A DNA stretch of 38,928 nucleotides from a virus. The translations under genes and the position numbers were made by a program. Position 1 is the stretch's first letter. Each line of letters opens with the position of its first letter. Below are positions 1 through 7,772 of the stretch, piece after piece. The notes under the pieces were generated by a model, which was given only the letters and a program-made list of their open reading frames with translations, was not told the origin of the DNA and made no database searches. The stretch lies in the IMG/VR virus record IMGVR_UViG_3300033233_000975, positions 1-38,928 of that record; one strand, given 5' to 3'.

Positions 1-463
1 CGTTCTCAAAGAAATCTTTATCGGCTTGTTTTGAACCGTGACAACCTGTTTCTTCAGAAACAAAAAATGCCGCTTTAAGATTTGGTAATTCTTTTAATAA
101 TTCTAAACATGCATAAACGCCACATTTATCATCACCACCAATTCCTGTTGATTGTCCTAAATCGTTGAACGCTTTTAAAGATGGTTTAATTACTCCCTGA
201 GCGTTAGGTAATTCCATTTCTTTGACGTTTATAACATCTAATTGATGTACGGTGTCAGTATGGGCAATAACACACGGGAAAAAGAAATCTTCAGTAATAT
301 CCTGAGATGTTTTAGTTGCGTAAATGTTTCGGTGTTTGTCAACTTGAAATGGTATTTGGTTTTCAGTTAACCAATTAACTAAAAACTCAATCATTCGGTC
401 TTCCTTATATGTCTTTGTTGGGACCGACAAAACGTCCTTTAGTAATTGATAGTTTCTCTCCAT
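1..463 (-). CDS. Zinc-dependent peptidase of clan MH (M20/M42-like), C-terminus cut by the window edge
   Basis: The 154 visible residues are the N-terminal part of a co-catalytic zinc aminopeptidase or carboxypeptidase. Signatures in order are HTDTVH (metal ligand and catalytic Asp), GIGGDDKCG (bridging Asp) and SEETG (catalytic Glu pair), the order seen in PepT/PepV-like M20 and M42 enzymes. The reading continues off the left edge. The ATG at 463 lies about 5 nt downstream of a TATCTTTG -7 box, so the mRNA should be leaderless or nearly so. Phages rarely carry such peptidases; a role in recycling host peptides is only a guess. The family is clear, the exact subfamily is not. Confidence 0.75.
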   Translation of the reverse strand, partial: MERNYQLLKDVLSVPTKTYKEDRMIEFLVNWLTENQIPFQVDKHRNIYATKTSQDITEDFFFPCVIAHTDTVHQLDVINVKEMELPNAQGVIKPSLKAFNDLGQSTGIGGDDKCGVYACLELLKELPNLKAAFFVSEETGCHGSKQADKDFFEN

Positions 464-467
464 AGGC

Positions 468-475
468 CAAAGATA
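468..475 (-). promoter_or_regulatory. Bacteroidetes -7 box (TATCTTTG) of the peptidase gene
   Basis: TATCTTTG on the minus strand fits TAnnTTTG and ends 4 nt before the ATG at 463. This predicts a transcript that starts at or next to the initiation codon. It lies in the 18-nt gap after the stop of the upstream gene. Confidence 0.55.
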
Positions 476-481
476 CGTAAA

Positions 482-1846
482 TTACTTGACTTTGACAAAT
501 TTATTTTCAAATAATTCCGATTGATGTAAAAGTTGGTCAAAGTCTTCAAAATCATAACTTCTTTCTTCTCCACGATACCCACCTTTTAATGAAACCACAA
601 CATGGACTTTATTTGTTTTTGGGTCCATTTTAACTATTTTAAAATTTCTTGATTCGTCTTTGGGTAATTTGTAATTAGTTTCCATATCGTACTTACTTAA
701 AATTTTTGACGCATTATCTGAGAATTTTTTAATATCTTCAAATTCGTCAGAGTCTTCAAGTTTAGTAAACATCTTATCTAATTGCCAGCCACAAGTACGA
801 TTAAATGATTCATCATCAAAATCAATACAATCTTGCTCATAAGAATATTCTTCCCATCCACCAAGATTACCTGATTTATGTCCGATATCACTTAAAACTT
901 CACTAACCGTTAAATGTCTTTCTCCCGTCATTGAATATAAAGATAATAACACCGATACTGTCGTCACATAACTATAAAAACAATTTCCCATATTGAATAT
1001 TCCATAATTTTGGAAAAAATTACAACAGTCGTCTTCCATCATCTTACGGGCACCTCGTTCTTTACAGTTATTTCTTTCTGACAACCAATCAGACATAATT
1101 TCCTGAGATTCACGTTCAAATGTTGTTAATAATAAACTAGACGATTTTTCCCATTCTTCATCATTTCGTAATTGTGAAAGTTCTGGTGATAGTATTTTTA
1201 AAATTTCTTTTAATTTAATTAGGTTTTCATCATTTAATTCACGTAATAAATAACCTCTTTTCCAATCCTCATCAACAAAATCTCCACTTTCAAAATCGTA
1301 GGACTCATAATTAGAATATACGTAATTTGCAAACCAAATATCTCCATCAGATAGGTCAAATAATTTCCAATAATCCTCATAATTGTCAAATTTTAATTTA
1401 ACTCTACTCTTACCCGGTGTTTGTTCATTAAATTTGATGTCATATACGATTGGGTCAAAGTTATTAGCGTCCCAGTTATTTACCTTTTGACCATTTTTAA
1501 TTTTCAATAACAAATCATATATTTCACTATTTCCTCTAATATCTTGGACATAGGGTTTTAAGTACGGATACTTAAATGTGATGTTATCGTAACTTTCAAG
1601 TTTTAATTCAATACCTGAATAGTATTCAAGTTCACCGTCTGTAGGTTTGTATAGTGTATATATATATTCAGGGCCAGGATTAAATTTACTTACGGCAAAA
1701 AATAATTCACCATGACTAAAATCTCGGTCATATAATTCAGTAACTTTTGGAGGTCCGTAATATGTGGCCGCGTTCTTGTTGAACACCTGTACAAATACAA
1801 CATACTCGTTTTCAAATATTATTTTAGCATTTTTTGAATCTTTCAC
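482..1846 (-). CDS. Unknown 454-aa acidic protein
   Basis: I do not recognise this family. The protein is rich in Asp, Glu, Tyr and Phe, has no signal peptide or membrane segment, and looks like two parts: an N-terminal beta-rich half (about 1-200) with many YxY and DFxSGD-type stretches, and a helical second half. A Cys cluster (NNCKERGARKMMEDDCCNF, about residues 258-276) could bind metal or form a redox site. It sits 18 nt upstream of the peptidase and probably belongs to the same minus-strand unit. It starts with MKDSKNAK; the region before the ATG is very AT-rich and shared with the divergent tmRNA promoter. Confidence 0.7.
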   Translation of the reverse strand: MKDSKNAKIIFENEYVVFVQVFNKNAATYYGPPKVTELYDRDFSHGELFFAVSKFNPGPEYIYTLYKPTDGELEYYSGIELKLESYDNITFKYPYLKPYVQDIRGNSEIYDLLLKIKNGQKVNNWDANNFDPIVYDIKFNEQTPGKSRVKLKFDNYEDYWKLFDLSDGDIWFANYVYSNYESYDFESGDFVDEDWKRGYLLRELNDENLIKLKEILKILSPELSQLRNDEEWEKSSSLLLTTFERESQEIMSDWLSERNNCKERGARKMMEDDCCNFFQNYGIFNMGNCFYSYVTTVSVLLSLYSMTGERHLTVSEVLSDIGHKSGNLGGWEEYSYEQDCIDFDDESFNRTCGWQLDKMFTKLEDSDEFEDIKKFSDNASKILSKYDMETNYKLPKDESRNFKIVKMDPKTNKVHVVVSLKGGYRGEERSYDFEDFDQLLHQSELFENKFVKVK

Positions 1847-1877
1847 AAATATTTATTTACATATAAATATAAAATAG

Positions 1878-1908
1878 TTTGGTAATTAATAAGACTTTAC
1901 TATCTTTG
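1878..1908 (+). promoter_or_regulatory. Promoter of the tmRNA
   Basis: TTTG at 1878-1881, a 19-nt spacer and TATCTTTG at 1901-1908 match the Bacteroidetes sigma-A consensus closely. Transcription should start near 1912-1915, about 20 nt before the mature 5' end, leaving a short leader for RNase P to remove. Confidence 0.75.
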
Positions 1909-1934
1909 TACAAGAAATAAGTTCTTTAAAATAT

Positions 1935-2321
1935 GGGGGTAACTTGGAATTGACTGGCATTGTTAGTTATTCGGGGCACGCAGTGAGATGTATCCTTTCA
2001 CTTAAATCTACGGATGTAAACAGTAAACGGAAACGTTTTAAACAAAATGGCGACAATCGGATTAATCCGTGAAGACGCTGCGGTAGTTGCCTAACATATA
2101 GGAAACAACCATACGGGTCGGTGGACATACAACCTAGGAACAGAAGTCTTTACAAGGGTGGAAAAATGACTGAACCCAAAATTGAGTCATCCATTGGTTG
2201 TTAGTTTACGATGGTGAAGAACAAACTAACTATTTTTGGAACATTAGAAAATGTTATCCTAAGCGTGTAGTCCTTAATAGGTAAGGTGCACAACACGAGG
2301 GTTCAACCCCCTCTACCTCCA
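1935..2321 (+). ncRNA. ssrA: tmRNA (transfer-messenger RNA), phage-encoded
   Basis: The two ends form a tRNA-like acceptor: GGGGGTA at 1935-1941 pairs with TACCTCC at 2314-2320, followed by discriminator A. The T arm is GAGGG-TTCAACC-CCCTC directly before it, and the 5' half carries the tmRNA hallmark TTGGAATTGAC. CCA is not encoded (the DNA reads ACTA), so it must be added by the host. The best tag frame runs from GCG at 2050 to TAA at 2092-2094 and encodes ATIGLIREDAAVVA, unlike the ENNYALAA-type tags of Bacteroidetes but with a small hydrophobic end suited to proteolysis. The exact resume codon is inferred. The gene has its own promoter and terminator. tmRNA releases stalled ribosomes and tags the peptide for degradation. 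Confidence 0.93.
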
Positions 2322-2327
2322 CTAATT

Positions 2328-2358
2328 AAACCTCATCTTAAAAAAATGGGGTTTTTTT
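2328..2358 (+). terminator. Rho-independent terminator of the tmRNA
   Basis: AAACCTCAT (2328-2336) pairs with ATGGGGTTT (2346-2354), with one G-U pair, and is followed by a T run. Confidence 0.8.
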
Positions 2359-2393
2359 ATGCACATAAATTAAATTACAAAACTTTTTTTAAA

Positions 2394-2422
2394 ATAAAAA
2401 AACCCCAAGATTATTGAGGTTT
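2394..2422 (-). terminator. Terminator of the minus-strand structured RNA
   Basis: Read on the minus strand, AAACCTCAA, a four-base loop and TTGGGGTTT are followed by seven T. It converges on the tmRNA terminator and closes a transcript that arrives from about 3345. Confidence 0.8.
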
Positions 2423-3345
2423 GATTAAAAATCGTATTCTATATATTGGGTAATTTTAAAAAGGGCTGAGAATACACCGTTTTGTGAGAATCTTTAGAAG
2501 GATTATTGTTTCCCTTCATTTCCACCATCTTTTGAATGGTAATCCTCATCGCCGATTGGTTAGACCAATCACTTCTTAAGGTTTTAACTACTCTATTACT
2601 ACTCTACTCTCCTCAATCTTGCGAACTGACTTAGGATTCGACTCCTTAGAGGTTTTTGGTAACAATATACGTTGACTTGCGGTCTCGGTATGCCATGAAC
2701 AACTCATGACTATGTAGGCGACTTTCATCAAAACCTGACGAACACTTTTGCTTATAGTTATTTTAGTTTTACTTAAATTTAGTATAAGTTATGTGTTGTG
2801 GATGATTCCAAGTAGAGGTCCGTCTTAAGCCTCGTTGTCTTTTGAACAACAAGATACTTTTCTACTCGGTAGAGTGTCCCCACTCTCATATTTTAAGATT
2901 ACTTCGTACCAAGACCTTGGTGGGTCTGTGGTAAGGATATTAGCGACACCACTCGTTCTCTATCTTACCTTCAGGTTTTATCCCTTCGGTTTTAAGTCAC
3001 CTCTTATATTGGGACCCGCAATTGTGTATTTGGAGTACACTTCTCACTTGGCCCCTATGGGTTATTCTTATTGGTGTTCCCACCTCAAACTGACAATCCA
3101 CATTGCCCGTTCAGTTTTCCATTTCCCTACGAAGTTATCCTCGGTACTACAGGCTCACTGATATCCCACTTGTATACTCGAGTTCGGTTACCCGAACCGC
3201 AAAACCATTAACACTTATGATTTCACTTTATCCCCCTTTCGAGGTTTATTTAACGACCATATACGGCCGATTATCTTTTATACAACACCGAAGTGTTGTA
3301 ATGGATAATAATATTTCAAAGAACGTTTCGGACTCTTCCGATTTG
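2395..3345 (-). ncRNA. Candidate giant structured noncoding RNA (GOLLD/ROOL-like)
   Basis: About 950 nt have no convincing gene but a canonical promoter at one end and a terminator at the other, both on the minus strand. Many perfect hairpins have loops that are stable motifs only when read on this strand: C(UUCG)G on an 8-bp stem at 3281-3300; GAAA at 3233-3244; GUAA on a 6-bp stem at 3182-3197; GGAA at 3073-3084; GGGA on a 6-bp stem at 2871-2886. Further stems lie at 3328-3341, 2694-2708, 2554-2570, 2524-2540 and 2497-2517. GC content is higher than in the surroundings. Large ornate RNAs of the GOLLD and ROOL classes occur in phage genomes next to tRNA genes and have this size and look. I could not align it to either consensus, so the class is inferred; the presence of a structured RNA is well supported. 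Confidence 0.75.
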
Positions 3346-3580
3346 TTTTACAAAGATAAGTAAAGTTTTTTGATTTACCAAATCTTTTTTTATTTTTTTT
3401 TTAAGATTTGTATCTGAATTGTTATCTATCTCTTTTGTTGTACAAAGATAAGTAAACTTTTTTAATTTACCAAATCTTTTTTTATTTTTTTTAAAGATTT
3501 GTATCTGAATCGTTATCTATCTCTTTTGTTTTACAAAGATAAGTAAACTTTTTCGATTTACCAAAATTTTTTTTAAAGAA
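3345..3580 (-). repeat. Three tandem ~92-bp repeats, each carrying a promoter
   Basis: Copies begin near 3345, 3437 and 3528 (period 92 then 91; the third is cut to about 50 bp). Each contains the same block with TATCTTTG on the minus strand at 3351-3358, 3443-3450 and 3534-3541, each preceded after about 19 nt by TTTGG in a conserved TTTGGTAAAT context. All three point into the structured RNA. Identity between copies is high but not perfect. Confidence 0.85.
3351..3382 (-). promoter_or_regulatory. Proximal promoter of the structured RNA
   Basis: On the minus strand TTTGG (3378-3382), 19 nt, then TATCTTTG (3351-3358). The expected start is near 3343-3346, just before the first hairpin (3328-3341). 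Two upstream copies of the same promoter lie at about 3443-3474 and 3534-3565. Confidence 0.75.
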
Positions 3581-3605
3581 AAAAAAAACCCCTAAAAAAG
3601 GGGGA
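3577..3605 (-). terminator. Terminator after the M23-like gene
   Basis: Minus-strand CCCC, a T-rich loop and GGGG are followed by about ten T. It lies just after the stop at 3610 and separates the lysis-type genes from the promoter repeats. Confidence 0.75.
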
Positions 3606-3609
3606 TTAT

Positions 3610-4302
3610 TTAATTATTTATAATTTTTTTAATCTTATCTATTTGTTCGACAAGTCTTTTATTATTACCATAATCTTCTTTGAAAGCTTTCTTAATGTTT
3701 TTACCAACATCTTTTATGTTTTTACCGACACCTTTGGTAATATCATTGGCAATTGAAAATGGGGATAATAATGTATCTAAGAAAACATTACCAGACCCAA
3801 CATTTTTATTTCCAATATCAAGTTTAGGGTTATCATCAAGTTTAGGGTCATCTTGTATTGGTTTATTTTTTTTAGGGTCTTCTTTTTTAGGGTCTTCTTT
3901 TTTAGGGTCTTCTTTTTTAGGGTCTTCTTTTTTAGGTTCTTCTTTTTTAGGACCAACCCCTTTTAGATATGTTGATACGTCTAATTTTTTATCATCATTG
4001 TTTTTTATTGAGTAACTAATTCTATCGTCAGTGAAATACCCAATAATTTGACCTTGTTTTATTCTATCGCCTGGTGAAACAAATGATTTACCGACATTAC
4101 AAAATTCGGAATATATATCATCACCATTAAACTCATGTTTAATTTTAATAAAATTTTCACAAGAAGGTGTTCTGTCAAAAATAATAACACCGTCATACGG
4201 ATTTATTAATTTTGAATTTGGGTATGCAATTAAATCAACAGATTTTGACATCATAGATGATTTCATATTACCATACGGGGCTGGGTTAATAAATTTTTCC
4301 AT
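3610..4302 (-). CDS. M23-like (lysostaphin-fold) protein with a KKEDP repeat, probably non-catalytic
   Basis: 230 aa. Residues ~35-100 resemble an M23 beta-sheet core: IKHEFNG...YSEFCNVGKSFVSPGDRIKQGQIIGYF matches the typical pattern of H..G..Y.HL...GD.V..GQ.IG, shown here only as pattern. The second zinc histidine motif (HxH) is not visible, so it is likely a binding or structural derivative. Then come five to six PKKED pentapeptides (about 118-145), a hydrophobic stretch (FLDTLLSPFSIAND) and a basic C-terminus ending LVEQIDKIKKIINN. The same FL..LL and LIE.I..IK endings are found in the upstream M15 protein; the two genes overlap by one nucleotide (TAATG) and are probably translated together. 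Confidence 0.65.
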   Translation of the reverse strand: MEKFINPAPYGNMKSSMMSKSVDLIAYPNSKLINPYDGVIIFDRTPSCENFIKIKHEFNGDDIYSEFCNVGKSFVSPGDRIKQGQIIGYFTDDRISYSIKNNDDKKLDVSTYLKGVGPKKEEPKKEDPKKEDPKKEDPKKEDPKKNKPIQDDPKLDDNPKLDIGNKNVGSGNVFLDTLLSPFSIANDITKGVGKNIKDVGKNIKKAFKEDYGNNKRLVEQIDKIKKIINN

Positions 4303-5519
4303 TATAATAAATTTTTAATTCTTTTAATATCCTCAATCAATTTATTGGTTGGTTCCTCACCTTCTTTAAACCCTAAAGAACCTAACAATGGGCTTAAAAA
4401 TTTTTGGATAACGTCGTTACTTTGTGATGAATCATTAGAATCATTAGAATCATTAGTCGAATCATTAGTCGAATCATTAGTTGAGATAGAAGTTGAGTTA
4501 GAGGTTGAATCGTTAGTTGAATTAGACGTTGTTGTGATTGATTCATTACCAATATAGAATAAATGCCAAGGTTCTTTTTTTCTAAGTACCCCATCAACAT
4601 TGTAAGTTACCTTAAACCCATATTTTTTACAATTATCCGCAACCCAATTTTTAACCGCTGAATTTGTATCCCACCAACTAGGTTCAGTACTAAATATGTC
4701 AAAGGCCTTTCCTGTGTGGTGTTGAGAAAAACCAGGAATTGTGTTATACTTTTGTGTGTCATCAACACCCCTATCTTTAGCTTTTTTTCCAAAATTATCT
4801 ACTTGGTCATCATAACTTCTATAATCAGAAACAATACCGTCGGGAAACCGAACTTTAGGGTTTGCTTTTTTACAATCTTTTATTAATTTTTCAATACTTT
4901 TCTTAGCTTCGTTATTAATCCCTCCATTATCTGGTTGTATATTACCTTCTTGTTTAAATTCTTTATCAATATGTGATTGAGTAATGTTAATACCATACTT
5001 TGTTTTTAATTTATTTATCGAGGATTTAATTTTTTCAGGTAAGTTTTTAAAATTTGTGGATTGAGTATCACTCCCTGTAGACGTACCATTATCAGATTTT
5101 CTTGATACATGAACATGATGATGATGATTTGGAAATCCAAACCATAAAACGGCTTTATCGTTACCTCGTTCAGAATTTACTTTATACCCCATAGATTCTA
5201 GGGTTCTAACAAATTTTTCAATTTTATCGTAAATACCTTTTTTTTGAGCACTTTCTTTACTACCGTAACCTTTATTATCAAACATTGCCAAATCAACCGC
5301 TAAACCAAGCTCATGTCTAGTACCTTTTTGATGTCCTGAAACTGCGGTTGTTACACTAGCCATAACATTAGCGTTTTTAGCAGCTAAATTTACGTCCATT
5401 AATAAAGATGGGTTTATTTTATCAGAGGCGGGATTACCGTGACCAATTTGTTTAAAATTAACATTACTATATTTTGAAGGTTGGACCGATTCGGGCTTCT
5501 CGTTAATATAACTTCTCAT
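4302..5519 (-). CDS. Double-domain M15 peptidoglycan peptidase (endolysin-like)
   Basis: 405 aa with two zinc D,D-/L,D-peptidase domains. Domain 1 (about 20-140) has GTRHELGLAVD (H69, D76) and NHHHHVHV (131-138). Domain 2 (about 160-325) is VanY-like, with SQHHTGKAFD (265-274) and EPWHLFY (316-322), the complete HxxxxxxD...EPWH ligand set. A Ser/Thr/Asn/Asp-repeat linker (about 330-370) leads to a C-terminal FLSPLLGSLGF and LIEDIKRIKNLL, shared with the next gene. It should cut peptidoglycan stem peptides or cross-links during lysis or, if virion-bound, during entry. There is no signal peptide. Confidence 0.85.
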   Translation of the reverse strand: MRSYINEKPESVQPSKYSNVNFKQIGHGNPASDKINPSLLMDVNLAAKNANVMASVTTAVSGHQKGTRHELGLAVDLAMFDNKGYGSKESAQKKGIYDKIEKFVRTLESMGYKVNSERGNDKAVLWFGFPNHHHHVHVSRKSDNGTSTGSDTQSTNFKNLPEKIKSSINKLKTKYGINITQSHIDKEFKQEGNIQPDNGGINNEAKKSIEKLIKDCKKANPKVRFPDGIVSDYRSYDDQVDNFGKKAKDRGVDDTQKYNTIPGFSQHHTGKAFDIFSTEPSWWDTNSAVKNWVADNCKKYGFKVTYNVDGVLRKKEPWHLFYIGNESITTTSNSTNDSTSNSTSISTNDSTNDSTNDSNDSNDSSQSNDVIQKFLSPLLGSLGFKEGEEPTNKLIEDIKRIKNLL

Positions 5520-5548
5520 TTTAATAAATATAAAGAGATTTAGGTTTG

Positions 5549-6154
5549 TTAACCATTTAGGTGACCCATAAGAACTCCACCAATTGAAGTTGCGTGAACT
5601 TGTAAGTGATTTATCGACTCCACATCAAGTTTTGTTTTTCTTTTTGAAAAATCTAACCCTAAGGTCCCAATAAACTTATTATCAATTGTTTTTATTGAAA
5701 ATAAATACCCTGATTTACATCCTGTATCTTCTGCAATATATTTTAAACCGTGAGTTGCAACAGATTCGTCTTTATAATCGTGAATTTGAATTACCTCATT
5801 TTCTAGTAAATAATTGATAGACTTACTAAATAAATTAACAGGAATGTTTTGAAAATTTGATTGAATTGAATTTGTATTTTGAGAAACCGTCTCATAAATG
5901 ACACTAAATTTTGCCATTGATTTACCTGTCGGGTAAAAGTGACCTCCATTATGAAATTGTGTTATCCAAACTCTGTCCGATTTAAATTCTTCTTTAATAT
6001 GTTCAATTTTTGTTGTAATTAATTCACTAACTAGTAGTGTTTCTTTAACCATGTCAGGCATTTCTTTTTTTTTCTCTAATTTGTTCTTTGTATATAAAAG
6101 AATAATAGGACCTAATACGCCTGATATAAACGCAACAATAACTTCTGTGGACAT
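5549..6154 (-). CDS. Membrane-anchored GAF-like sensor protein
   Basis: 201 aa. One N-terminal membrane helix (about 5-22) is followed by a basic stretch, a short coiled region (about 35-60) and a GAF-like alpha/beta domain beginning VWITQFHNGGHF and ending in repeated beta strands (YLFSIKTIDNKFIGTLGLDF). The WITQFHNGG...YE pattern is one I associate with GAF-like proteins of phages and bacteria, but I cannot name the ligand. The topology (N-out or N-in) is uncertain. It could be a lysis-timing or membrane-sensing protein; that is inference. Confidence 0.55.
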   Translation of the reverse strand: MSTEVIVAFISGVLGPIILLYTKNKLEKKKEMPDMVKETLLVSELITTKIEHIKEEFKSDRVWITQFHNGGHFYPTGKSMAKFSVIYETVSQNTNSIQSNFQNIPVNLFSKSINYLLENEVIQIHDYKDESVATHGLKYIAEDTGCKSGYLFSIKTIDNKFIGTLGLDFSKRKTKLDVESINHLQVHATSIGGVLMGHLNG

Positions 6155-6190
6155 AAATAATATATTTTTATAATAAATATTATGATAACC

Positions 6191-6218
6191 AAAAAAACAC
6201 GATTTTAAGTCGTGTTTT
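6191..6218 (-). terminator. Terminator after the small Cys-rich gene
   Basis: AAAACACGA (6194-6202) pairs with TCGTGTTTT (6210-6218), 9 bp, with a T run on the minus strand. The upstream arm touches the stop codon region at 6217. Confidence 0.75.
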
Positions 6219-6432
6219 ATAGTTTTTTAAATTTATCGGTGGTTAAATCCTGTATAATACTTTCTTCGTATTCTTTTCTTCCATCACATTTATTTTTTTC
6301 TGTTGTACTCCAAAGGTTTTTTCCTCCGTTTTTTATATGACAGTTGTGGGGTTTATCCATTTTTTTGGAAAACTCCACAATCATGTCATTATGTTTATTC
6401 CTTATAACCCAAGGACATTCTTTACAAGCCAT
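6217..6432 (-). CDS. Small zinc-binding protein (DUF6283-like)
   Basis: 71 aa with CKECPW near the start, then PHNCHI and a later NKCDG, giving a CxxC...H..CH...C set that probably binds one metal. The CPW...M..PHNCH pattern is typical of small phage and actinobacterial proteins grouped as DUF6283, from memory. It lies between two terminated units and ends at a hairpin terminator. Function unknown. Confidence 0.6.
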   Translation of the reverse strand: MACKECPWVIRNKHNDMIVEFSKKMDKPHNCHIKNGGKNLWSTTEKNKCDGRKEYEESIIQDLTTDKFKKL

Positions 6433-6449
6433 TATCTTACAACCGTATT

Positions 6450-6959
6450 TTAATCATATTCCAAAGTTAATTCTTTTTTTTCAAACCAAAAAGGTTTTTC
6501 TCTGTTTTTCCAAGCGGCTAAATTAGATTTAGCCCCCATGTAATAATTTCTGTAAGATTCTACAACAGAATCAACTTTAAACTCATCAGGCATCGCCTTA
6601 GCTGGGTCTGTAAATTCAATATCAGGGATGTTTGGTTTATTAATCAAACACCACTCAATTACATCTTGAGATTTATGTCGTTTACCGTATCGGTAAGTGT
6701 ATTCTTTACTTAATTCCAAACCCAACTCACACAAATACAAATAATTTGATAATGACTCGCGACACCAAATAGAACATGGGTGGTTTTTATGTGATAACTT
6801 GTACGGTACTTGGTCGGTATCATGTATTGTATCATGTACGGTCATGTGATGAACACCACACAATAACTGAGCGGTTTCCAAAATCATTTTAACTACGTGT
6901 TTGTCAACATGATATTGAGCCGATAATATAGGATTCTCGTCTAAAAAAAATATATTCAT
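6450..6959 (-). CDS. Conserved viral protein of the 'DKHVVKMILE' family
   Basis: 169 aa. Conserved blocks in order are FFLDENPILSAQYHVDKHVVKMILE, quoted here in part as DKHVVKMILE, then HKNHPCSIWCRES, TYRYGKRHKS, AMPDEFK and ESYRNYY...AAWKNREKPFW. This pattern recurs in cyanophages, other large phages and giant viruses and is usually annotated as hypothetical. I know of no proven activity; charged and His residues suggest an enzyme. The gene has its own promoter at 6984-7014. Confidence 0.65.
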   Translation of the reverse strand: MNIFFLDENPILSAQYHVDKHVVKMILETAQLLCGVHHMTVHDTIHDTDQVPYKLSHKNHPCSIWCRESLSNYLYLCELGLELSKEYTYRYGKRHKSQDVIEWCLINKPNIPDIEFTDPAKAMPDEFKVDSVVESYRNYYMGAKSNLAAWKNREKPFWFEKKELTLEYD

Positions 6960-6983
6960 TACACATTATTTTTAATTAAGGTA

Positions 6984-7014
6984 CAAAGATACTATTTTTT
7001 TATTAAAAAACAAA
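6984..7014 (-). promoter_or_regulatory. Bacteroidetes promoter of the DKHVVKMILE-family gene
   Basis: Minus strand: TTTG at 7011-7014, 19-nt spacer, TATCTTTG at 6984-6991. The ATG at 6959 follows after about 24 nt. Confidence 0.65.
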
Positions 7015-7031
7015 ACTACCAAGGGTTCTGT

Positions 7032-7772
7032 TTATAATGGGAGAACTTTTTTCTGCCATAAATCAAAAAAATCAGGGTTTTTTATAATAATAGACCAAGT
7101 TTCAATTTCAAACTTTCTATTTAAATCATTTTCTATTCTAGCTGATGAAGGTAGTTTAATCATGGTTGATAAATCAGAACTTGATAATCTAATATTTGGC
7201 GTTAAAAATATTTGTCTCCACATATAAAGGTCGCTCCAAATATTTTTTGGTGCAACCCTCCAACCAAATTTTAATTTTCGATATAAATCCATTGTATGGG
7301 AGGCACCAGTTAAACTAATTTTATTTTGTTTAGGTTTTAAATGATAATCAACCCATTTTTTTTCTTTTAAGTTAATCCTTAAAGCGTCTATACTTTTATC
7401 TGGATACACCAAAACAGGTAATGGGTGAGTAAAATCACTATCAACCAACATATTTTTCATTATTTCAACGTGTTTAGATAATAGAAGGTCATCATCCCCA
7501 AGATAAGTGACTATGTCTGATTTTGACTCAGAAATTACCCTATGTCTTGCAACTTCGTTTCTACTTAATCTTTTTGGTTCGTCTTCAAACCTAACCCTAT
7601 TGTCAGTTTTAATTATATCACTAATAACGTCTCTTGTGTCATCAGTAACACCATCACCAATAATAACAATATCCAAATCATCAACAGTTTGATTTTGAGC
7701 ACTTTCAACAGAATATTTAAGTGTTGTTGGGTGATTATGTGTTGGAATAATCACCATAACCGACGTTACCAT
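7032..7772 (-). CDS. Family 2 (GT-A) glycosyltransferase
   Basis: 246 aa. The N-terminus VMVIIPTHNHPTTL is the nucleotide-sugar binding strand of GT2 enzymes, followed by DIVIIGDGVTDDT and the metal-binding YLGDDD (about 90-95, DxD motif). It should transfer a sugar from a nucleotide donor to an unknown acceptor. It starts inside the last codons of the upstream epimerase-like gene (7-nt overlap), so the two are probably coupled and act on the same glycan, perhaps on virion proteins or host surface sugars. Confidence 0.85.
   Translation of the reverse strand: MVTSVMVIIPTHNHPTTLKYSVESAQNQTVDDLDIVIIGDGVTDDTRDVISDIIKTDNRVRFEDEPKRLSRNEVARHRVISESKSDIVTYLGDDDLLLSKHVEIMKNMLVDSDFTHPLPVLVYPDKSIDALRINLKEKKWVDYHLKPKQNKISLTGASHTMDLYRKLKFGWRVAPKNIWSDLYMWRQIFLTPNIRLSSSDLSTMIKLPSSARIENDLNRKFEIETWSIIIKNPDFFDLWQKKVLPL

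Noticed and set aside
2835-3363. Plus-strand open frames of 108 and 86 codons
   Set aside because: They run antisense through the structured RNA and its promoter, with no protein-like features; they are open only because the region is less AT-rich.
3345-3580. CRISPR-like array
   Set aside because: Three long adjacent repeats without spacers, each with a promoter; not CRISPR.
6450-6959. DenV-type pyrimidine dimer glycosylase
   Set aside because: Tempting from viral context, but the conserved blocks do not match the DenV motif order I remember.
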